Source of the DNA: Acidimicrobiaceae bacterium
GTDB lineage: Bacteria > Actinomycetota > Acidimicrobiia > Acidimicrobiales > Ilumatobacteraceae
Reading direction: 5' to 3'
Length of the DNA: 64,000 nt
Assembly (NCBI GenBank): GCA_947446815.1
Contig: CANFGT010000001.1
Coordinates: 62,001-126,000, forward strand
Part shown: positions 15,538 to 24,164 of the stretch, piece after piece
Layout of the letters: each line of letters begins with the position of its first letter
How positions within the stretch are numbered: position 1 is the stretch's first letter
Translations under genes and position numbers: made by a program
The notes under the pieces: model-generated
Told to the model about the DNA's origin: nothing
The model's input: only the letters and a program-made list of their open reading frames with translations
The model's database searches: none

Positions 15538-16272
15538 TTAGGCAGCGAGAGCGGCCTTCACCTCTTTGAGTCCATCCACCAGCACCGTGCGTTCTGCATC
15601 GGAAAGAACTGCATATGCCGGTTCCACAATGCGGTCGGTGATGTTCTCAGCCTCAGCACGGGCGGCCTTTATTGCATCAGTGATGACCGGTGCTTCTTCT
15701 TCGGTGTAACCAAACTGCTTCCACATGTCTGGGCGCTTCATGTAGTGCGCGGTCTTTGAGTCAAGACCTGCTGCACGGAGTGCTACGAGGTGGGCACTGC
15801 CGCGGTATTCACGAAGAATGGCGATGAGCTGCAATGCACGACCAGCATCATCGTCTGCCAATTTCTCTGCATTGATCGCTGCATACAGCGCAAGACCATC
15901 ACCATCGGCGGCGCTATTGACCTTGTCGAGAACAGCAACGAAGGCATCAAGGTTGGCGAGGCCTGACAACTTTGTGCGGCTAAGAGCGGCACATGCATTC
16001 ATGAATGCTGTGCCTGTCACGCGTGGTTCAGACTTTGCATTGGCAGCATCAAGAACGCTCTTCAACAATGCAGGCTTGAAATAACCAAATGCTGCTGCAA
16101 CGGCTTCAGGCTCTGTATTGCCCATCTGGCCTGCTCGACCCTGCACGTAGAACTCCATGCCGCCAAGTCCCATTGCCTTGCCAGCGGCCAAGGTCTCAGG
16201 GATGAAATAGAAAGCAGCACCGAGGTCTCCGATGAGTGGGCAGGCTGCGTCAAGAAGTTCTTGGTTATTCAT
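15538..16272 (-). CDS. SCO6745 family protein
   Basis: A 244-residue helix-rich protein. The opening CPLIGDLGAAFYFIPETLAAGKAMGLGGMEFYVQGRAGQMG, then VAAAFGYFKPALL, HLVALRAAGLDSKTAHYMKRPDMWKQFGYTEEE are typical of the actinobacterial SCO6745 family, annotated elsewhere as salicylate-hydroxylase-like helix-turn-helix proteins. The biochemical role is not established. No membrane segment or signal. It is divergent from the EamA transporter and convergent with marR; its 3' end abuts the MarR stop. Confidence 0.82.
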   Translation of the reverse strand: MNNQELLDAACPLIGDLGAAFYFIPETLAAGKAMGLGGMEFYVQGRAGQMGNTEPEAVAAAFGYFKPALLKSVLDAANAKSEPRVTGTAFMNACAALSRTKLSGLANLDAFVAVLDKVNSAADGDGLALYAAINAEKLADDDAGRALQLIAILREYRGSAHLVALRAAGLDSKTAHYMKRPDMWKQFGYTEEEAPVITDAIKAARAEAENITDRIVEPAYAVLSDAERTVLVDGLKEVKAALAA

Positions 16273-16347
16273 AATGAGGCACAGTACCCAAACCAGGCAG
16301 ACCTACAGTCATTGGGTGAATTATTTGCTCCGTCAGAGGTCCCGATT

Positions 16348-17229
16348 GTGCTGAAGCGCATCGCTCCTGCTGTGTTTGTGGTCCTTTGGAGCACTGGGTT
16401 CATCGTGGCTCGGTACGGCTCACAGGATGCCGGCCCTCTCACTTTTCTCACAGTGCGCACGGCAATCTCTGCACTCATTTTGTGGGTGGTCGCTCGCTTC
16501 GTGAAAGAGCCTCGCCTCCGTCGACCTCAGATCAATGTTCAGGTTCTCTCGGGTCTGGGGATTCACGCGATGTATCTCGGTGGTGTTTGGGTGGCCATTG
16601 ATCATGGCCTGCCGTCTGGCATTAGTGCATTGATTGCTGCCTTGCATCCAGTCGTGACCACGGTGCTCAGTCGTGTGTTGTTAGGCGAAGTTCTGACTCG
16701 TCGACGAACCATCGGTGTGTTGTTGGGATTCATTGGTGTGATTGCAGTTGTCATTGAGCATGGCGGTGCAGGTGATGGAGTCACGGGTTTTGCAATTGGC
16801 GCGATGGCAATCGCTGTGGCGGGAATGTCGGCTGGAACATTGGTGCAGAGAAAATTTGCAGCTGGCACGCCATTGTTGAGTGGCACGGCAATTCAATATT
16901 TAGCCACCACCATTGCACTGGGAATTTTGGCGTTTTCATGGGAAGGCTGGCAGTTCCAGATCACGGCACGCAGCATGTTTTCGCTTGCGTGGTCCATCAT
17001 CATCTTGTCGGTGGCAGCCATCTTGATCATGCTGTGGTTGTTGCATCAACAAGCTGCAGTACAGGTGAGTAGTTTGTTCTTCTTAACACCTGCGCTCTCC
17101 ACCATCGAAGGGGCGTTGTTGTTTCATGAACAGTTACATGCATTGGCAATCGTTGGATTACTGATTGCTGTTGTTGGTGTGTGGCTTGCAACCACCACAC
17201 CGCAAAGTATTACTTCTCGACAGAAGTAA
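16348..17229 (+). CDS. EamA/DMT family transporter
   Basis: A 293-residue membrane protein with about ten hydrophobic segments arranged as two EamA repeats. It starts MLKRIAPAVFVVLWSTGFIVARYG, a canonical drug/metabolite transporter opening, and carries the first-repeat end GEVLTRRRTIGVLLGFIGVIAVVIEHG. Substrate unknown; the superfamily exports amino acids, metabolites or drugs. I choose GTG at 16348, preceded by AGAGGT, over the longer frame beginning at 16261, because the extra N-terminal 29 residues are unlike the family. Its end overlaps the convergent hydrolase gene by 20 bases. Confidence 0.88.
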   Translation: MLKRIAPAVFVVLWSTGFIVARYGSQDAGPLTFLTVRTAISALILWVVARFVKEPRLRRPQINVQVLSGLGIHAMYLGGVWVAIDHGLPSGISALIAALHPVVTTVLSRVLLGEVLTRRRTIGVLLGFIGVIAVVIEHGGAGDGVTGFAIGAMAIAVAGMSAGTLVQRKFAAGTPLLSGTAIQYLATTIALGILAFSWEGWQFQITARSMFSLAWSIIILSVAAILIMLWLLHQQAAVQVSSLFFLTPALSTIEGALLFHEQLHALAIVGLLIAVVGVWLATTTPQSITSRQK

Positions 17230-18052
17230 GATCTGGTCCAACCACGATCTCGCCCGCAAAATGCTCGGCGGCCATTGCGCGCCATTCGTCTTCTTGGCCA
17301 GGCTGAATGGCAGGTACAAAGTGCGTGAGCAAAAGAGTCTTGACGTTGCACTTCGATGCAGTTTGTCCAGCCTGTTGCACGGTCGAGTGATAATCGAGAA
17401 TGTCCAAGAAGCGATCGCCTGTCGGGACCAATGGAGCAAACGTGCGCACTAAGTCTTCGCGAAGAACTGTTTGTACGTAGATGTCTGCGTCTTTGCACAT
17501 GTCGTACAGGCCGTCACATGGAATCGTGTCACCCGCAAGTGCACCCACGACGCCATCGTGTTCAATGCGGAAACCCACAGTGGGGGCGACAGGGCGATGG
17601 TCAGTTGCATGTACGGAAACTTTCACATCACCAATGCTGAATGATTTGCCCGCTTCTACTTCGTGTACTTCTACTTTCATGCCACCGGCGGCACGAAGAT
17701 CATCGTGGTGATCAAGGCGGTACGTCTCGTCTTGGGACAGCATCGCAAGTAAACCATCAATCATTTTCTGCGTGCCCTTCGGGCCATAGATAGGAAGCGG
17801 AGTTGCAGCTGGCGTAGAGATCCAACGCGTCGTGATGATGTCGTTGAGGTCACAAATGTGATCACTATGTAAATGCGTCAGAATGACCGCTGAAATGAAA
17901 GGTGGTGGGCACATTGCGCCCACTAGGCGCATGATGACACCGCGACCAGCATCGACAACGATGTTTTGTCCACCAGCCTGAACGAGCGTTGATGGTCCAG
18001 CACATGTTGCGCTAGGGAGTGGGCTGCCGGTACCAAGCAAGGTGATTTTCAT
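17210..18052 (-). CDS. metallo-beta-lactamase fold hydrolase, ribonuclease Z/AtsA-like
   Basis: A 280-residue enzyme. It begins MKITLLGTGSPLPS and carries the di-zinc motif LTHLHSDHICDL at about residues 59-70, later DHRPVAPTVGFRIEH, GALAGDTIPCDGL and LLLTHFVPA, in the order of the RNase Z / arylsulfatase-like group of the MBL superfamily. The substrate is not determined: tRNA 3'-end, aryl sulfate or other small ester. No flexible exosite arm of long RNase Z is obvious, so I do not name it rnz. Convergent overlap of 20 bases with the transporter. Confidence 0.85.
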   Translation of the reverse strand: MKITLLGTGSPLPSATCAGPSTLVQAGGQNIVVDAGRGVIMRLVGAMCPPPFISAVILTHLHSDHICDLNDIITTRWISTPAATPLPIYGPKGTQKMIDGLLAMLSQDETYRLDHHDDLRAAGGMKVEVHEVEAGKSFSIGDVKVSVHATDHRPVAPTVGFRIEHDGVVGALAGDTIPCDGLYDMCKDADIYVQTVLREDLVRTFAPLVPTGDRFLDILDYHSTVQQAGQTASKCNVKTLLLTHFVPAIQPGQEDEWRAMAAEHFAGEIVVGPDLTSVEK

Positions 18053-18114
18053 AGGACGAACCTAATCCTGTTTCGGGCTGTATGGATTGAACACGGATTA
18101 TTCCATCCGTGTGA

Positions 18115-18666
18115 TCAACGTCCTTTGGGCTTGAACATCTCGCGAATCATCGGTTCAAAGTGCGATAACGGTGCACTCTTGTAGTCCGTATCGAATGCGG
18201 GGGAGTCGTATTTTGCACAGAACTCCTCGGTGTATTCGAAATACTCGTGACCACGGAATTGTTCTCGTGCATTTTTGTCGAGACCGATGTAGTCCCAGAA
18301 GTAGTACCCCTGGAAGATGCCGTGATGTTTGACCATCCACCAGTTGGCGTCAGAGACAAACGGCTTCAAGATTCCGGCTGCGATGTCGGGGTGATTGAAG
18401 GGAGCAAGGTTGTCGCCGATGTCGTGAATCAGCGCACACATGATGTACTCAGCATCGCGACCATCCGCTTCTGCGCGCGTCGCAGTCTGCAAGCAATGTT
18501 CGAGTCGGTTAACAGGGAATCCGCCTTGATCTAGCTCGAGCATTTGTAGTTGTTGAATGACTCGGTCCGCGACCATGGATTGTGTCTCTTGAAGACACAC
18601 CATGATGTTTTGCCATTCTTCCTTTGTGGATTCCTCGAATGACTTAAATGTTGCCCGCTCGACCAT
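18115..18666 (-). CDS. HD-domain protein, PhnZ/MIOX-like mixed-valent di-iron oxygenase candidate
   Basis: A 183-residue helical protein. Metal-binding residues in order: H57 (RLEHCLQ), H81-D82 (ALIHDIGD), H92 (FNHPDIAAG), H114/H115 (MVKHHGIF) and D159 or D161 (FDTDYKSAP). The H-x23-HD spacing and the later histidine and aspartate resemble the HD-fold oxygenases PhnZ and myo-inositol oxygenase more than classic HD phosphohydrolases. PhnZ oxidises 2-amino-1-hydroxyethylphosphonate, but no phosphonate gene adjoins it, so the substrate is open. It stands alone between hydrolase and transpeptidase genes on the same strand. Confidence 0.7.
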   Translation of the reverse strand: MVERATFKSFEESTKEEWQNIMVCLQETQSMVADRVIQQLQMLELDQGGFPVNRLEHCLQTATRAEADGRDAEYIMCALIHDIGDNLAPFNHPDIAAGILKPFVSDANWWMVKHHGIFQGYYFWDYIGLDKNAREQFRGHEYFEYTEEFCAKYDSPAFDTDYKSAPLSHFEPMIREMFKPKGR

Positions 18667-18717
18667 GGTTCCCCCCGTAGTTGCTGAAAGAAAAACTACT
18701 ACTACGGGCGCGAGATG

Positions 18718-19314
18718 TCAGCGGCGAGAACGAACAACGGCAACAATCGAGCCGAGCTTCATGTTGGTAAAGACCCATTGGGCATCGGCAACACGCATAC
18801 GAATACAGCCATGAGACACCGGCGCTATGCCGAGCGGCGTATAGAACGGGACTTCGCCAGACTTCGTGACCTTGAAGGGGATGCCGTGGAATCCGATGTT
18901 GTCTCCCTGGCGGCCCTTGGTGAATCGGGTCATGTAGCGCATGCGCTCATTGGGGCTAGGCGAATAGATAGCGAGTGCAGACTTGGAAAACACTTTGAAT
19001 GTGCCCGTTGGTGTCTGGTCCTTGATGCCAGTGGAAACAGGAAGTGTGGCGACGAGGCGACGACTTGCGGTGTAGAAGTAGGCACGTTGTTCATCAAGGA
19101 CAATGCGAGCAAATGCAATGTTGATGCGGCCTTTTTGTGGTCCAGACACGGGAGGCAATGTGGAGGTGGTCGTGGTACTTGTCGCCACAGTGGAATCCAC
19201 GGGGACAGTGGTGTCGGGAGTCGAGTCGTTTGAGCCTTCAGCGAATGCAGATGCAGTCGGCAACAAAGTGCATGCAGCAACAACTGCAATAGCGACGCGA
19301 AGGGGGCGAATCAT
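18718..19314 (-). CDS. L,D-transpeptidase (YkuD domain), exported
   Basis: A 198-residue protein with an N-terminal signal peptide (MIRPLRVAIAVVAACTLLPTASAFA). After a Ser/Thr/Pro-rich linker (about 27-60) comes a YkuD catalytic domain: INIAFARIVLDEQRAYFY, STGIKDQTPTGTFKVF, NIGFHGIP, and PVSHGCIRM with the catalytic cysteine at about residue 168. These enzymes form 3-3 cross-links in peptidoglycan or attach proteins to it. This agrees with a Gram-positive-type actinobacterial envelope. Located 48 bases downstream of sufU on the same strand; it may still have its own promoter. Confidence 0.92.
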   Translation of the reverse strand: MIRPLRVAIAVVAACTLLPTASAFAEGSNDSTPDTTVPVDSTVATSTTTTSTLPPVSGPQKGRINIAFARIVLDEQRAYFYTASRRLVATLPVSTGIKDQTPTGTFKVFSKSALAIYSPSPNERMRYMTRFTKGRQGDNIGFHGIPFKVTKSGEVPFYTPLGIAPVSHGCIRMRVADAQWVFTNMKLGSIVAVVRSRR

Positions 19315-19362
19315 GATGGGAAAAGGCTAATAGCGAGAGCGGCTCAGAATGAGCCACTTCAG

Positions 19363-19803
19363 TTACTCCCCGGCGATGTCGAGCGCCTCGGCCAATGTGT
19401 TCCAAGAAAGAATGGCGCACTTAATGCGCACGGGGAACTTCACCACACCTTGCAATGCTTCAAGGTCACCTAATGGGGCCGAAGTGTCTGGCACTTCGCC
19501 TTCTTCGATGGACATCATGTGCTTAAAGCGGCTGATGAGAGCTCGCACATCCGCAATGGGCTTTCCCTTGATCGCGGCGCTCATCATTGATGCAGAGCTC
19601 TGGCTGATGGAACAACCTTGTCCGCTGATCTTGATGTCTGAAACTTTGTCGTCTTCGACAGTGATGAACACTTCGATTTCGTCACCACACAATGGGTTAT
19701 GACCTTCTGCGCGCACTGCAGGTGGTTCAAGGGAGCCGCGGTTACGCGGGCTCTTGTAATGGTCGAGGATGATTTCGCGGTAGAGGTCTTCGAGGCCGGG
19801 CAT
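19363..19803 (-). CDS. sufU: SufU-type iron-sulfur assembly sulfur-transfer protein
   Basis: A 146-residue NifU/IscU-like protein. The start LEDLYREIILDHYKSPRNRG and three cysteines in the family pattern (C39 in NPLCGDE, C64 in GQGCSISQSSASMM, C129 in IKCAILSW) identify SufU, the zinc-dependent sulfur acceptor that works with SufS in Gram-positive bacteria. The extended region between C64 and C129 is as in SufU rather than IscU. It lies 29 bases downstream of sufS, so the two are co-transcribed. Confidence 0.95.
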   Translation of the reverse strand: MPGLEDLYREIILDHYKSPRNRGSLEPPAVRAEGHNPLCGDEIEVFITVEDDKVSDIKISGQGCSISQSSASMMSAAIKGKPIADVRALISRFKHMMSIEEGEVPDTSAPLGDLEALQGVVKFPVRIKCAILSWNTLAEALDIAGE

Positions 19804-19832
19804 GGTGTGTCTCCGTGTCTAGAACTATGAGG

Positions 19833-21065
19833 CTAGAGGGTGAAGAAGTCGCCCGCGGCGGATAGCGCGTCGCAAAGGGCATCAACTTCTTGGTTGGTGT
19901 TGTAGAGATATAAACTGGCGCGCACGGTGGCGTTTGAGCCCAGCAAGCGCATGAGTGGTTTGGCACAGTGATGGCCGGCGCGCACGCACACGTTGGTTTG
20001 GTCAAGTACCTGGCTGACGTCATGAGGATGAACGTCCTTGTACGCAAAACTGAGAGTGGCGCCACGGACTGATACGTCGCGGCTCCCGTGAATCACAATG
20101 TCGTCGCCGAAGCGATGAGTCAACGAGTCAAGCGCATATTGCGTGATCTCGATCTCATGTTGACGAATGTTCTGCATGCCAATACCTGTGAGGTAATCGA
20201 CGGCTGCACCAAGACCGATTGCTTCAATGATGGGCTGGGTTCCTGCTTCATATTTTGCTGGCAGTTCTGCACAGGTAAAGCCTTCGAGTTTCACGTCAGC
20301 GATCATGTTGCCGCCACCAAGAAAGGGTGGCATCGCATCGAGAAGAGCTTCGCGTCCCCACAACATGCCGATACCGGTAGGGCCGACCATCTTGTGGCTG
20401 CTGAATGCGAGGAAGTCTGCATCCCAAGCCTGCACGTCGGTCGGCATGTGCGGAACTGATTGGCAACCATCAACGATTGCGATGGCGCCATGTTTGTGTG
20501 CGGCTGCAACAAGTTCACCAACAGGGTTGATGGTGCCGAGAACATTAGACATTGCAGTGAAGGAGAAAGCCTTAGCGCCAGTCAGCAAAGTGTCGAGGTC
20601 GGAGAGATCGAGAAGGCCATCAGATGTAAGTGGAACCCAACGAATACTGAAGCCGCGCTCGGCTGCCATCATTTGCCACGGAACGATATTTGCGTGATGT
20701 TCCATATGGGTGAGCAGAACGACATCGCCCTTGTTTAGATTTGCCGAACCCCATGCACGAGCAACGAGGTTGAGAGATTCTGTTGCATTCTTTGTGAACA
20801 CCACTTCATGTGCATGTGGCGCATTGATGAACTTGGCCACCTTTGTGCGTGCACCTTCATATAAATCAGTCGCGTGTGCAGCCATGTGATACGCGCTGCG
20901 ATTAGTGGGGCTGTATTCATGCGACATGAAGTCAGCCATCGCATTGATGACTGCTACTGGCTTCTGTGACGAATTAGCAGAGTCGAGATACACCAATGGC
21001 TTGCCATTGATAACTTCAGCCAAGACGGGGAAGTCATCGCGAACTTTTTGAACGTCGTAACTCAC
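19833..21065 (-). CDS. sufS: SufS cysteine desulfurase
   Basis: A 410-residue PLP-dependent desulfurase that frees sulfur from cysteine for Fe-S assembly. Seen are YLDSANSSQKP near the start, THMEHHANIVPWQ, the PLP Schiff-base lysine in AFSSHKMVGPTGIG at about residue 224, and the catalytic cysteine in RAGHHCAKPLM near 368. These fit the type II (SufS/CsdA) group. It lies 5 bases after sufC and 29 before sufU, in a minus-strand transcript. Confidence 0.96.
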   Translation of the reverse strand: MSYDVQKVRDDFPVLAEVINGKPLVYLDSANSSQKPVAVINAMADFMSHEYSPTNRSAYHMAAHATDLYEGARTKVAKFINAPHAHEVVFTKNATESLNLVARAWGSANLNKGDVVLLTHMEHHANIVPWQMMAAERGFSIRWVPLTSDGLLDLSDLDTLLTGAKAFSFTAMSNVLGTINPVGELVAAAHKHGAIAIVDGCQSVPHMPTDVQAWDADFLAFSSHKMVGPTGIGMLWGREALLDAMPPFLGGGNMIADVKLEGFTCAELPAKYEAGTQPIIEAIGLGAAVDYLTGIGMQNIRQHEIEITQYALDSLTHRFGDDIVIHGSRDVSVRGATLSFAYKDVHPHDVSQVLDQTNVCVRAGHHCAKPLMRLLGSNATVRASLYLYNTNQEVDALCDALSAAGDFFTL

Positions 21066-21070
21066 AACGA

Positions 21071-21832
21071 TTACGCCTTGTACGCCTCGTAGCCGTTCTT
21101 TTCAAGTTCTGCAGCAACTTCCATGCCACCAGACTTCACGATGCGACCATCAATCATGATGTGCACATGGTCGGGCTGCAGCTCGTCCAACAAACGCTGA
21201 TAGTGCGTAATGAGAAGAATTCCCAGGTTGGGACGATCAACACGTACTTCGCGAATACCTTTTGCAACGATGCGCAAGGCGTCAATGTCGAGACCGGAGT
21301 CTGTTTCGTCGAGCACTGCAAACTCAGGCTCGAGCAACGCCATCTGCATGATTTCGTTGCGCTTCTTTTCGCCGCCAGAGAAACCTTCGTTGAGGTAGCG
21401 GTCCACGAAGGTTGAGTCCATGCCGAGACGCTTCATCCAGTCCATTGCAGACAAGCGAAGTTCAAGAACAGAAAGATCGATGCCCTTGCGCGCAGACAAT
21501 GCCTGTCGAAGGAACTGAATGACCGAGACGCCAGCAATTTCCTGCGGGTACTGGAAGGCGAGAAACATGCCAGCCTTGGCTCGCACGTCGGTTGTCCAAT
21601 CGGTGATGTTCTCGCCATTCAGGAAGATGTCACCCGAGGTGACTTCGTATTCAGGTGAGGCGAGAAGTGTGCTCGCAAGCGTGGACTTGCCACAGCCATT
21701 GGGGCCCATGATGGCGTGTACTTCGCCGGCCGCCACCTTGAGAGAGAGCCCGCGCAAAATGTCATCGGGCGTCTCACCATCGTCAGTCACGGGGCGGGCG
21801 TGGAGGTTTTCAATACGGAAAAGTTCGCTCAC
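21071..21832 (-). CDS. sufC: SufC ATPase of the SUF iron-sulfur scaffold
   Basis: A 253-residue ABC-type ATPase. Walker A is GPNGCGKST at about residues 42-50, signature FSGGEKKRNEIMQMALLEPEFAVLDETDSGLDIDAL at about 149-185, with the DETDSGLD Walker B/D-loop that is special to SufC. It starts MSELFRIENLHARPV. SufC drives the SufBCD scaffold. Unusually, sufB and sufD are not adjacent: the upstream neighbour is a desaturase. They must be elsewhere in the genome. Confidence 0.97.
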   Translation of the reverse strand: MSELFRIENLHARPVTDDGETPDDILRGLSLKVAAGEVHAIMGPNGCGKSTLASTLLASPEYEVTSGDIFLNGENITDWTTDVRAKAGMFLAFQYPQEIAGVSVIQFLRQALSARKGIDLSVLELRLSAMDWMKRLGMDSTFVDRYLNEGFSGGEKKRNEIMQMALLEPEFAVLDETDSGLDIDALRIVAKGIREVRVDRPNLGILLITHYQRLLDELQPDHVHIMIDGRIVKSGGMEVAAELEKNGYEAYKA

Positions 21833-21883
21833 GGAGCCAGTCTATTAGGGCTCTCGGGATTACCACTATGGGCGTAGTGGAAA

Positions 21884-22819
21884 TTACGACACAGGGGCGA
21901 GGGCGCGCCAGAGGGCGGTGTAGCTGGTGTATTCCAGCGTGTCGTCGAGGTAGTTGGCCTCGTGCAACAGGTTGTTGTACTCGCGCAAGTGTCGGAAAGG
22001 TACGCCCGCATCCACATGATGAGCCATGTGGAATCCGATGTTGTAGGGCACAAGGAAGAATTGCGCAAACCAGTGTTGACGCACAGCGTGTGTGGTGTAA
22101 CGGCGATCATCGTCCTCACGCAGACCACCATGTTCGGCGATGGAACGAAGTCGATTGATGACGCGCCACACAGTGAGATATGGCGCCACCCACATCACGG
22201 GGTACATCCACCAGTAACCAGCAGTAGTGAACACTGCTGCGATGACAACTTGAACGCTGATCATCTTCCAGAGCGTGTGGCGCACGCGAATATCTTCAGA
22301 ACGAAGACCTTTGAATTGATTGCGCAACAACTTGTATCCGGTTTGTCCCGTTGCGTCACGAACAAGTTTGCGTCGCAGGCTTGCGCGAGTAATGGGGTAG
22401 TTCGCATATAACGGAACGTCTGGTTCGTTAGGTCCGAATTCACGTTTGTGATGTGCCATGTGTACGCGTCGATATGCCTGCGTGCTCGTTAGTTCTGTAA
22501 ACCCAAGTAACCAATTGCCGACGAAGTCGTTTGTTGCTTTGTGTGCAAACAACAATCGATGTGCCGCTTCATGCATGAGTGATGCGAACTGTGCATGTGC
22601 ACGACCCATGAGAAGAAATGCGAGAACCCAGGTGATGGGGTTATTGAGTTTTGCGGCGACGACAAGAATGAGAATGTTCTGTCCGTACAGCCACACGGTC
22701 GACCATGCATTCTTGTATGACGGAATCGCGCGCAATCGTGCGCGATCTTCTTGCGAGAGGCGACCATCGACACTGAGATGTGATGTTGCATGTGCTTCCG
22801 GAAGAAGCGTTGGGGCCAT
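21884..22819 (-). CDS. membrane fatty-acid-desaturase family protein
   Basis: A 311-residue membrane protein of the di-iron desaturase superfamily. Histidine boxes: LMHEAAHRLLF at about residues 68-78, VHMAHHKREFG at about 106-116, and FHMAHHVDAGVPF at about 256-268. Four or more hydrophobic helices. ATG at 22819 begins MAPTLLPEAHATSHLSVDG; longer readings run into the preceding gene, whose stop is 19 bases upstream. The substrate is probably an acyl lipid, but a sterol- or carotenoid-type substrate cannot be excluded. It resembles the other desaturase in the window (3486-4478) only in the boxes. Confidence 0.85.
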   Translation of the reverse strand: MAPTLLPEAHATSHLSVDGRLSQEDRARLRAIPSYKNAWSTVWLYGQNILILVVAAKLNNPITWVLAFLLMGRAHAQFASLMHEAAHRLLFAHKATNDFVGNWLLGFTELTSTQAYRRVHMAHHKREFGPNEPDVPLYANYPITRASLRRKLVRDATGQTGYKLLRNQFKGLRSEDIRVRHTLWKMISVQVVIAAVFTTAGYWWMYPVMWVAPYLTVWRVINRLRSIAEHGGLREDDDRRYTTHAVRQHWFAQFFLVPYNIGFHMAHHVDAGVPFRHLREYNNLLHEANYLDDTLEYTSYTALWRALAPVS

Positions 22820-22838
22820 GCCGCCGAGGAACGGAGAT

Positions 22839-23465
22839 TTACCAGCCACGATCCACCCACTCTTGTAAGTGTGGACGTTCAACGGCAATAGTTGTATCGA
22901 CTCCGTGACCAGGGAGAACCACAGTGTTTCCAGGGAAAGTGAAGAGTCTGTTGTCGAGTGACTGAATGATGGCTTCAAAACTACTGCCAGGGAAATGTGT
23001 TGCGCCTGGGCCACCGGGGAACAACGTGTCGCCGGTGAACAACAATGGCGCATCGTGCACTTTGAACGAAACAGAGCCAGGTGTGTGACCGGGGTTATGA
23101 ATTGCTTCAAGACGAAGTTTGCCGACTTCGATGATTTGTGAGTCGGTAATGAAAACGTCGTAGCCAACATCTTTCAACATTTCTGCATCTTCATTCATGA
23201 CGGCAACTTCGTAACCGGCTTCACGCATTGCAGGCACCGCTTGAATGTGATCCCAATGTCCGTGAGTTTCGAGCACGCGCCGAACACCCAGTGCAGTGCA
23301 TAACTCAAGCAATTGTTCATGCTCATTAGCTGCGTCAATAAGGACTGCGTCGCCAGTGTGTTTGCAACGCACGATGAACACATTGTTCGCATACGAGCCA
23401 ACGACCACGCGATGTACTTCGAGGTTGTGATCGAAGTAATGGAGAGTTCCGAGCGGCGAAGCCAT
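22839..23465 (-). CDS. metallo-beta-lactamase fold hydrolase, glyoxalase II-like
   Basis: A 208-residue hydrolase. It carries THGHWDHIQAV at about residues 66-76 (the H-x-H-x-D-H di-metal motif), NPGHTPGSVSF at about 124-134, LFTGDTLFPGGPGATHFPG at about 142-160 and VLPGHGVDTTI near 185. This is the short glyoxalase II / persulfide dioxygenase-like group; exact thioester substrate unknown. ATG at 23465 is the start, four bases before the PIN gene stop, which gives a coupled order PIN then hydrolase then desaturase. Confidence 0.88.
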   Translation of the reverse strand: MASPLGTLHYFDHNLEVHRVVVGSYANNVFIVRCKHTGDAVLIDAANEHEQLLELCTALGVRRVLETHGHWDHIQAVPAMREAGYEVAVMNEDAEMLKDVGYDVFITDSQIIEVGKLRLEAIHNPGHTPGSVSFKVHDAPLLFTGDTLFPGGPGATHFPGSSFEAIIQSLDNRLFTFPGNTVVLPGHGVDTTIAVERPHLQEWVDRGW

Positions 23466-23469
23466 GTGC

Positions 23470-23874
23470 TTAGCCTGACACAACATTGAAACCCATGGAC
23501 AGTGCAACGGGGATCTGTGCAGCGTCAAAGGTGACAAAGCTGATGGGTTGGGGGAGCCGTGCAGCAGATGCAAGGTGCATTCCTGTGGACATGCCAACGG
23601 GTTGCTCCTGGCAGAGACTTGTTGCCTCATCAAGCAGTGCTTGATCGAGAGGAACAACATGGAGAAAGTCCCAGGTGTGGCGCAACATGTCTTCGAGATG
23701 ACGAATCAGTACCGGCTCATCTGTAAGCCGTGATGCGGCCGCAATCGCTTCGCCCAATGCAACGGCACATGCGGCCCACATGGTGTCGCCATTCAGTGCG
23801 TCATTCACGATGATGCGCGATGGACCGTCAATGTGCAAAGACAACAATGCGCTGGCATCGAGAAACACGGTCAT
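23470..23874 (-). CDS. PIN domain protein, VapC-like toxin candidate
   Basis: A 134-residue PIN-fold protein. Conserved acids D6 (FLDAS), E42 (ALGEAIA) and the D of VTFDAAQ near residue 118 line up with VapC nucleases. The usual third acid, in the D-A-x-H-L-A element, is a glycine here (STGMHLAS), so nuclease activity could be weakened. It overlaps the upstream antitoxin gene by 4 bases, a typical toxin-antitoxin arrangement. If active, VapC enzymes cut specific tRNAs or rRNA and halt growth. Confidence 0.85.
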   Translation of the reverse strand: MTVFLDASALLSLHIDGPSRIIVNDALNGDTMWAACAVALGEAIAAASRLTDEPVLIRHLEDMLRHTWDFLHVVPLDQALLDEATSLCQEQPVGMSTGMHLASAARLPQPISFVTFDAAQIPVALSMGFNVVSG

Positions 23875-24146
23875 GTGCGAACCTGGTTCAAGGCCCTGTC
23901 GACGCGTGCACCAGACGAGAGCAACAGGGGGTCGTCGGGAATCCAGTCACCACGTCGGCGCGGCGGAGCAATGGCGCCGCGGGCAATGAGGTCGGCCATC
24001 GTGACGCCAGCCATGTCGGCAGCCATATTGCTGAGTTGGGCAACGGGGGCACCATCAACAGTGATGATGACCCGCTCTCCATGTTGAGCCCGCCGTATAT
24101 ATGTGGCAAGGGCAGATCTGAATTCACGCATTCCGACAAAGGCCAT
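23871..24146 (-). CDS. Phd/YefM-type antitoxin
   Basis: A 91-residue protein. The N-terminal half (VGMREFRSALATYIRRAQHGERVIITVDGAPVAQLSNM) is the Phd/YefM DNA-binding fold, with the RR-x-GERV-x-I element and PVA. The C-terminal tail (DWIPDDPLLLSSG) would wrap the toxin. Together with the overlapping PIN gene it forms a VapBC-like module. Two palindromic sites lie right upstream (24165-24182), consistent with autorepression. Confidence 0.9.
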   Translation of the reverse strand: MAFVGMREFRSALATYIRRAQHGERVIITVDGAPVAQLSNMAADMAGVTMADLIARGAIAPPRRRGDWIPDDPLLLSSGARVDRALNQVRT

Positions 24147-24164
24147 ATCGGCAGGCTACAGGAT

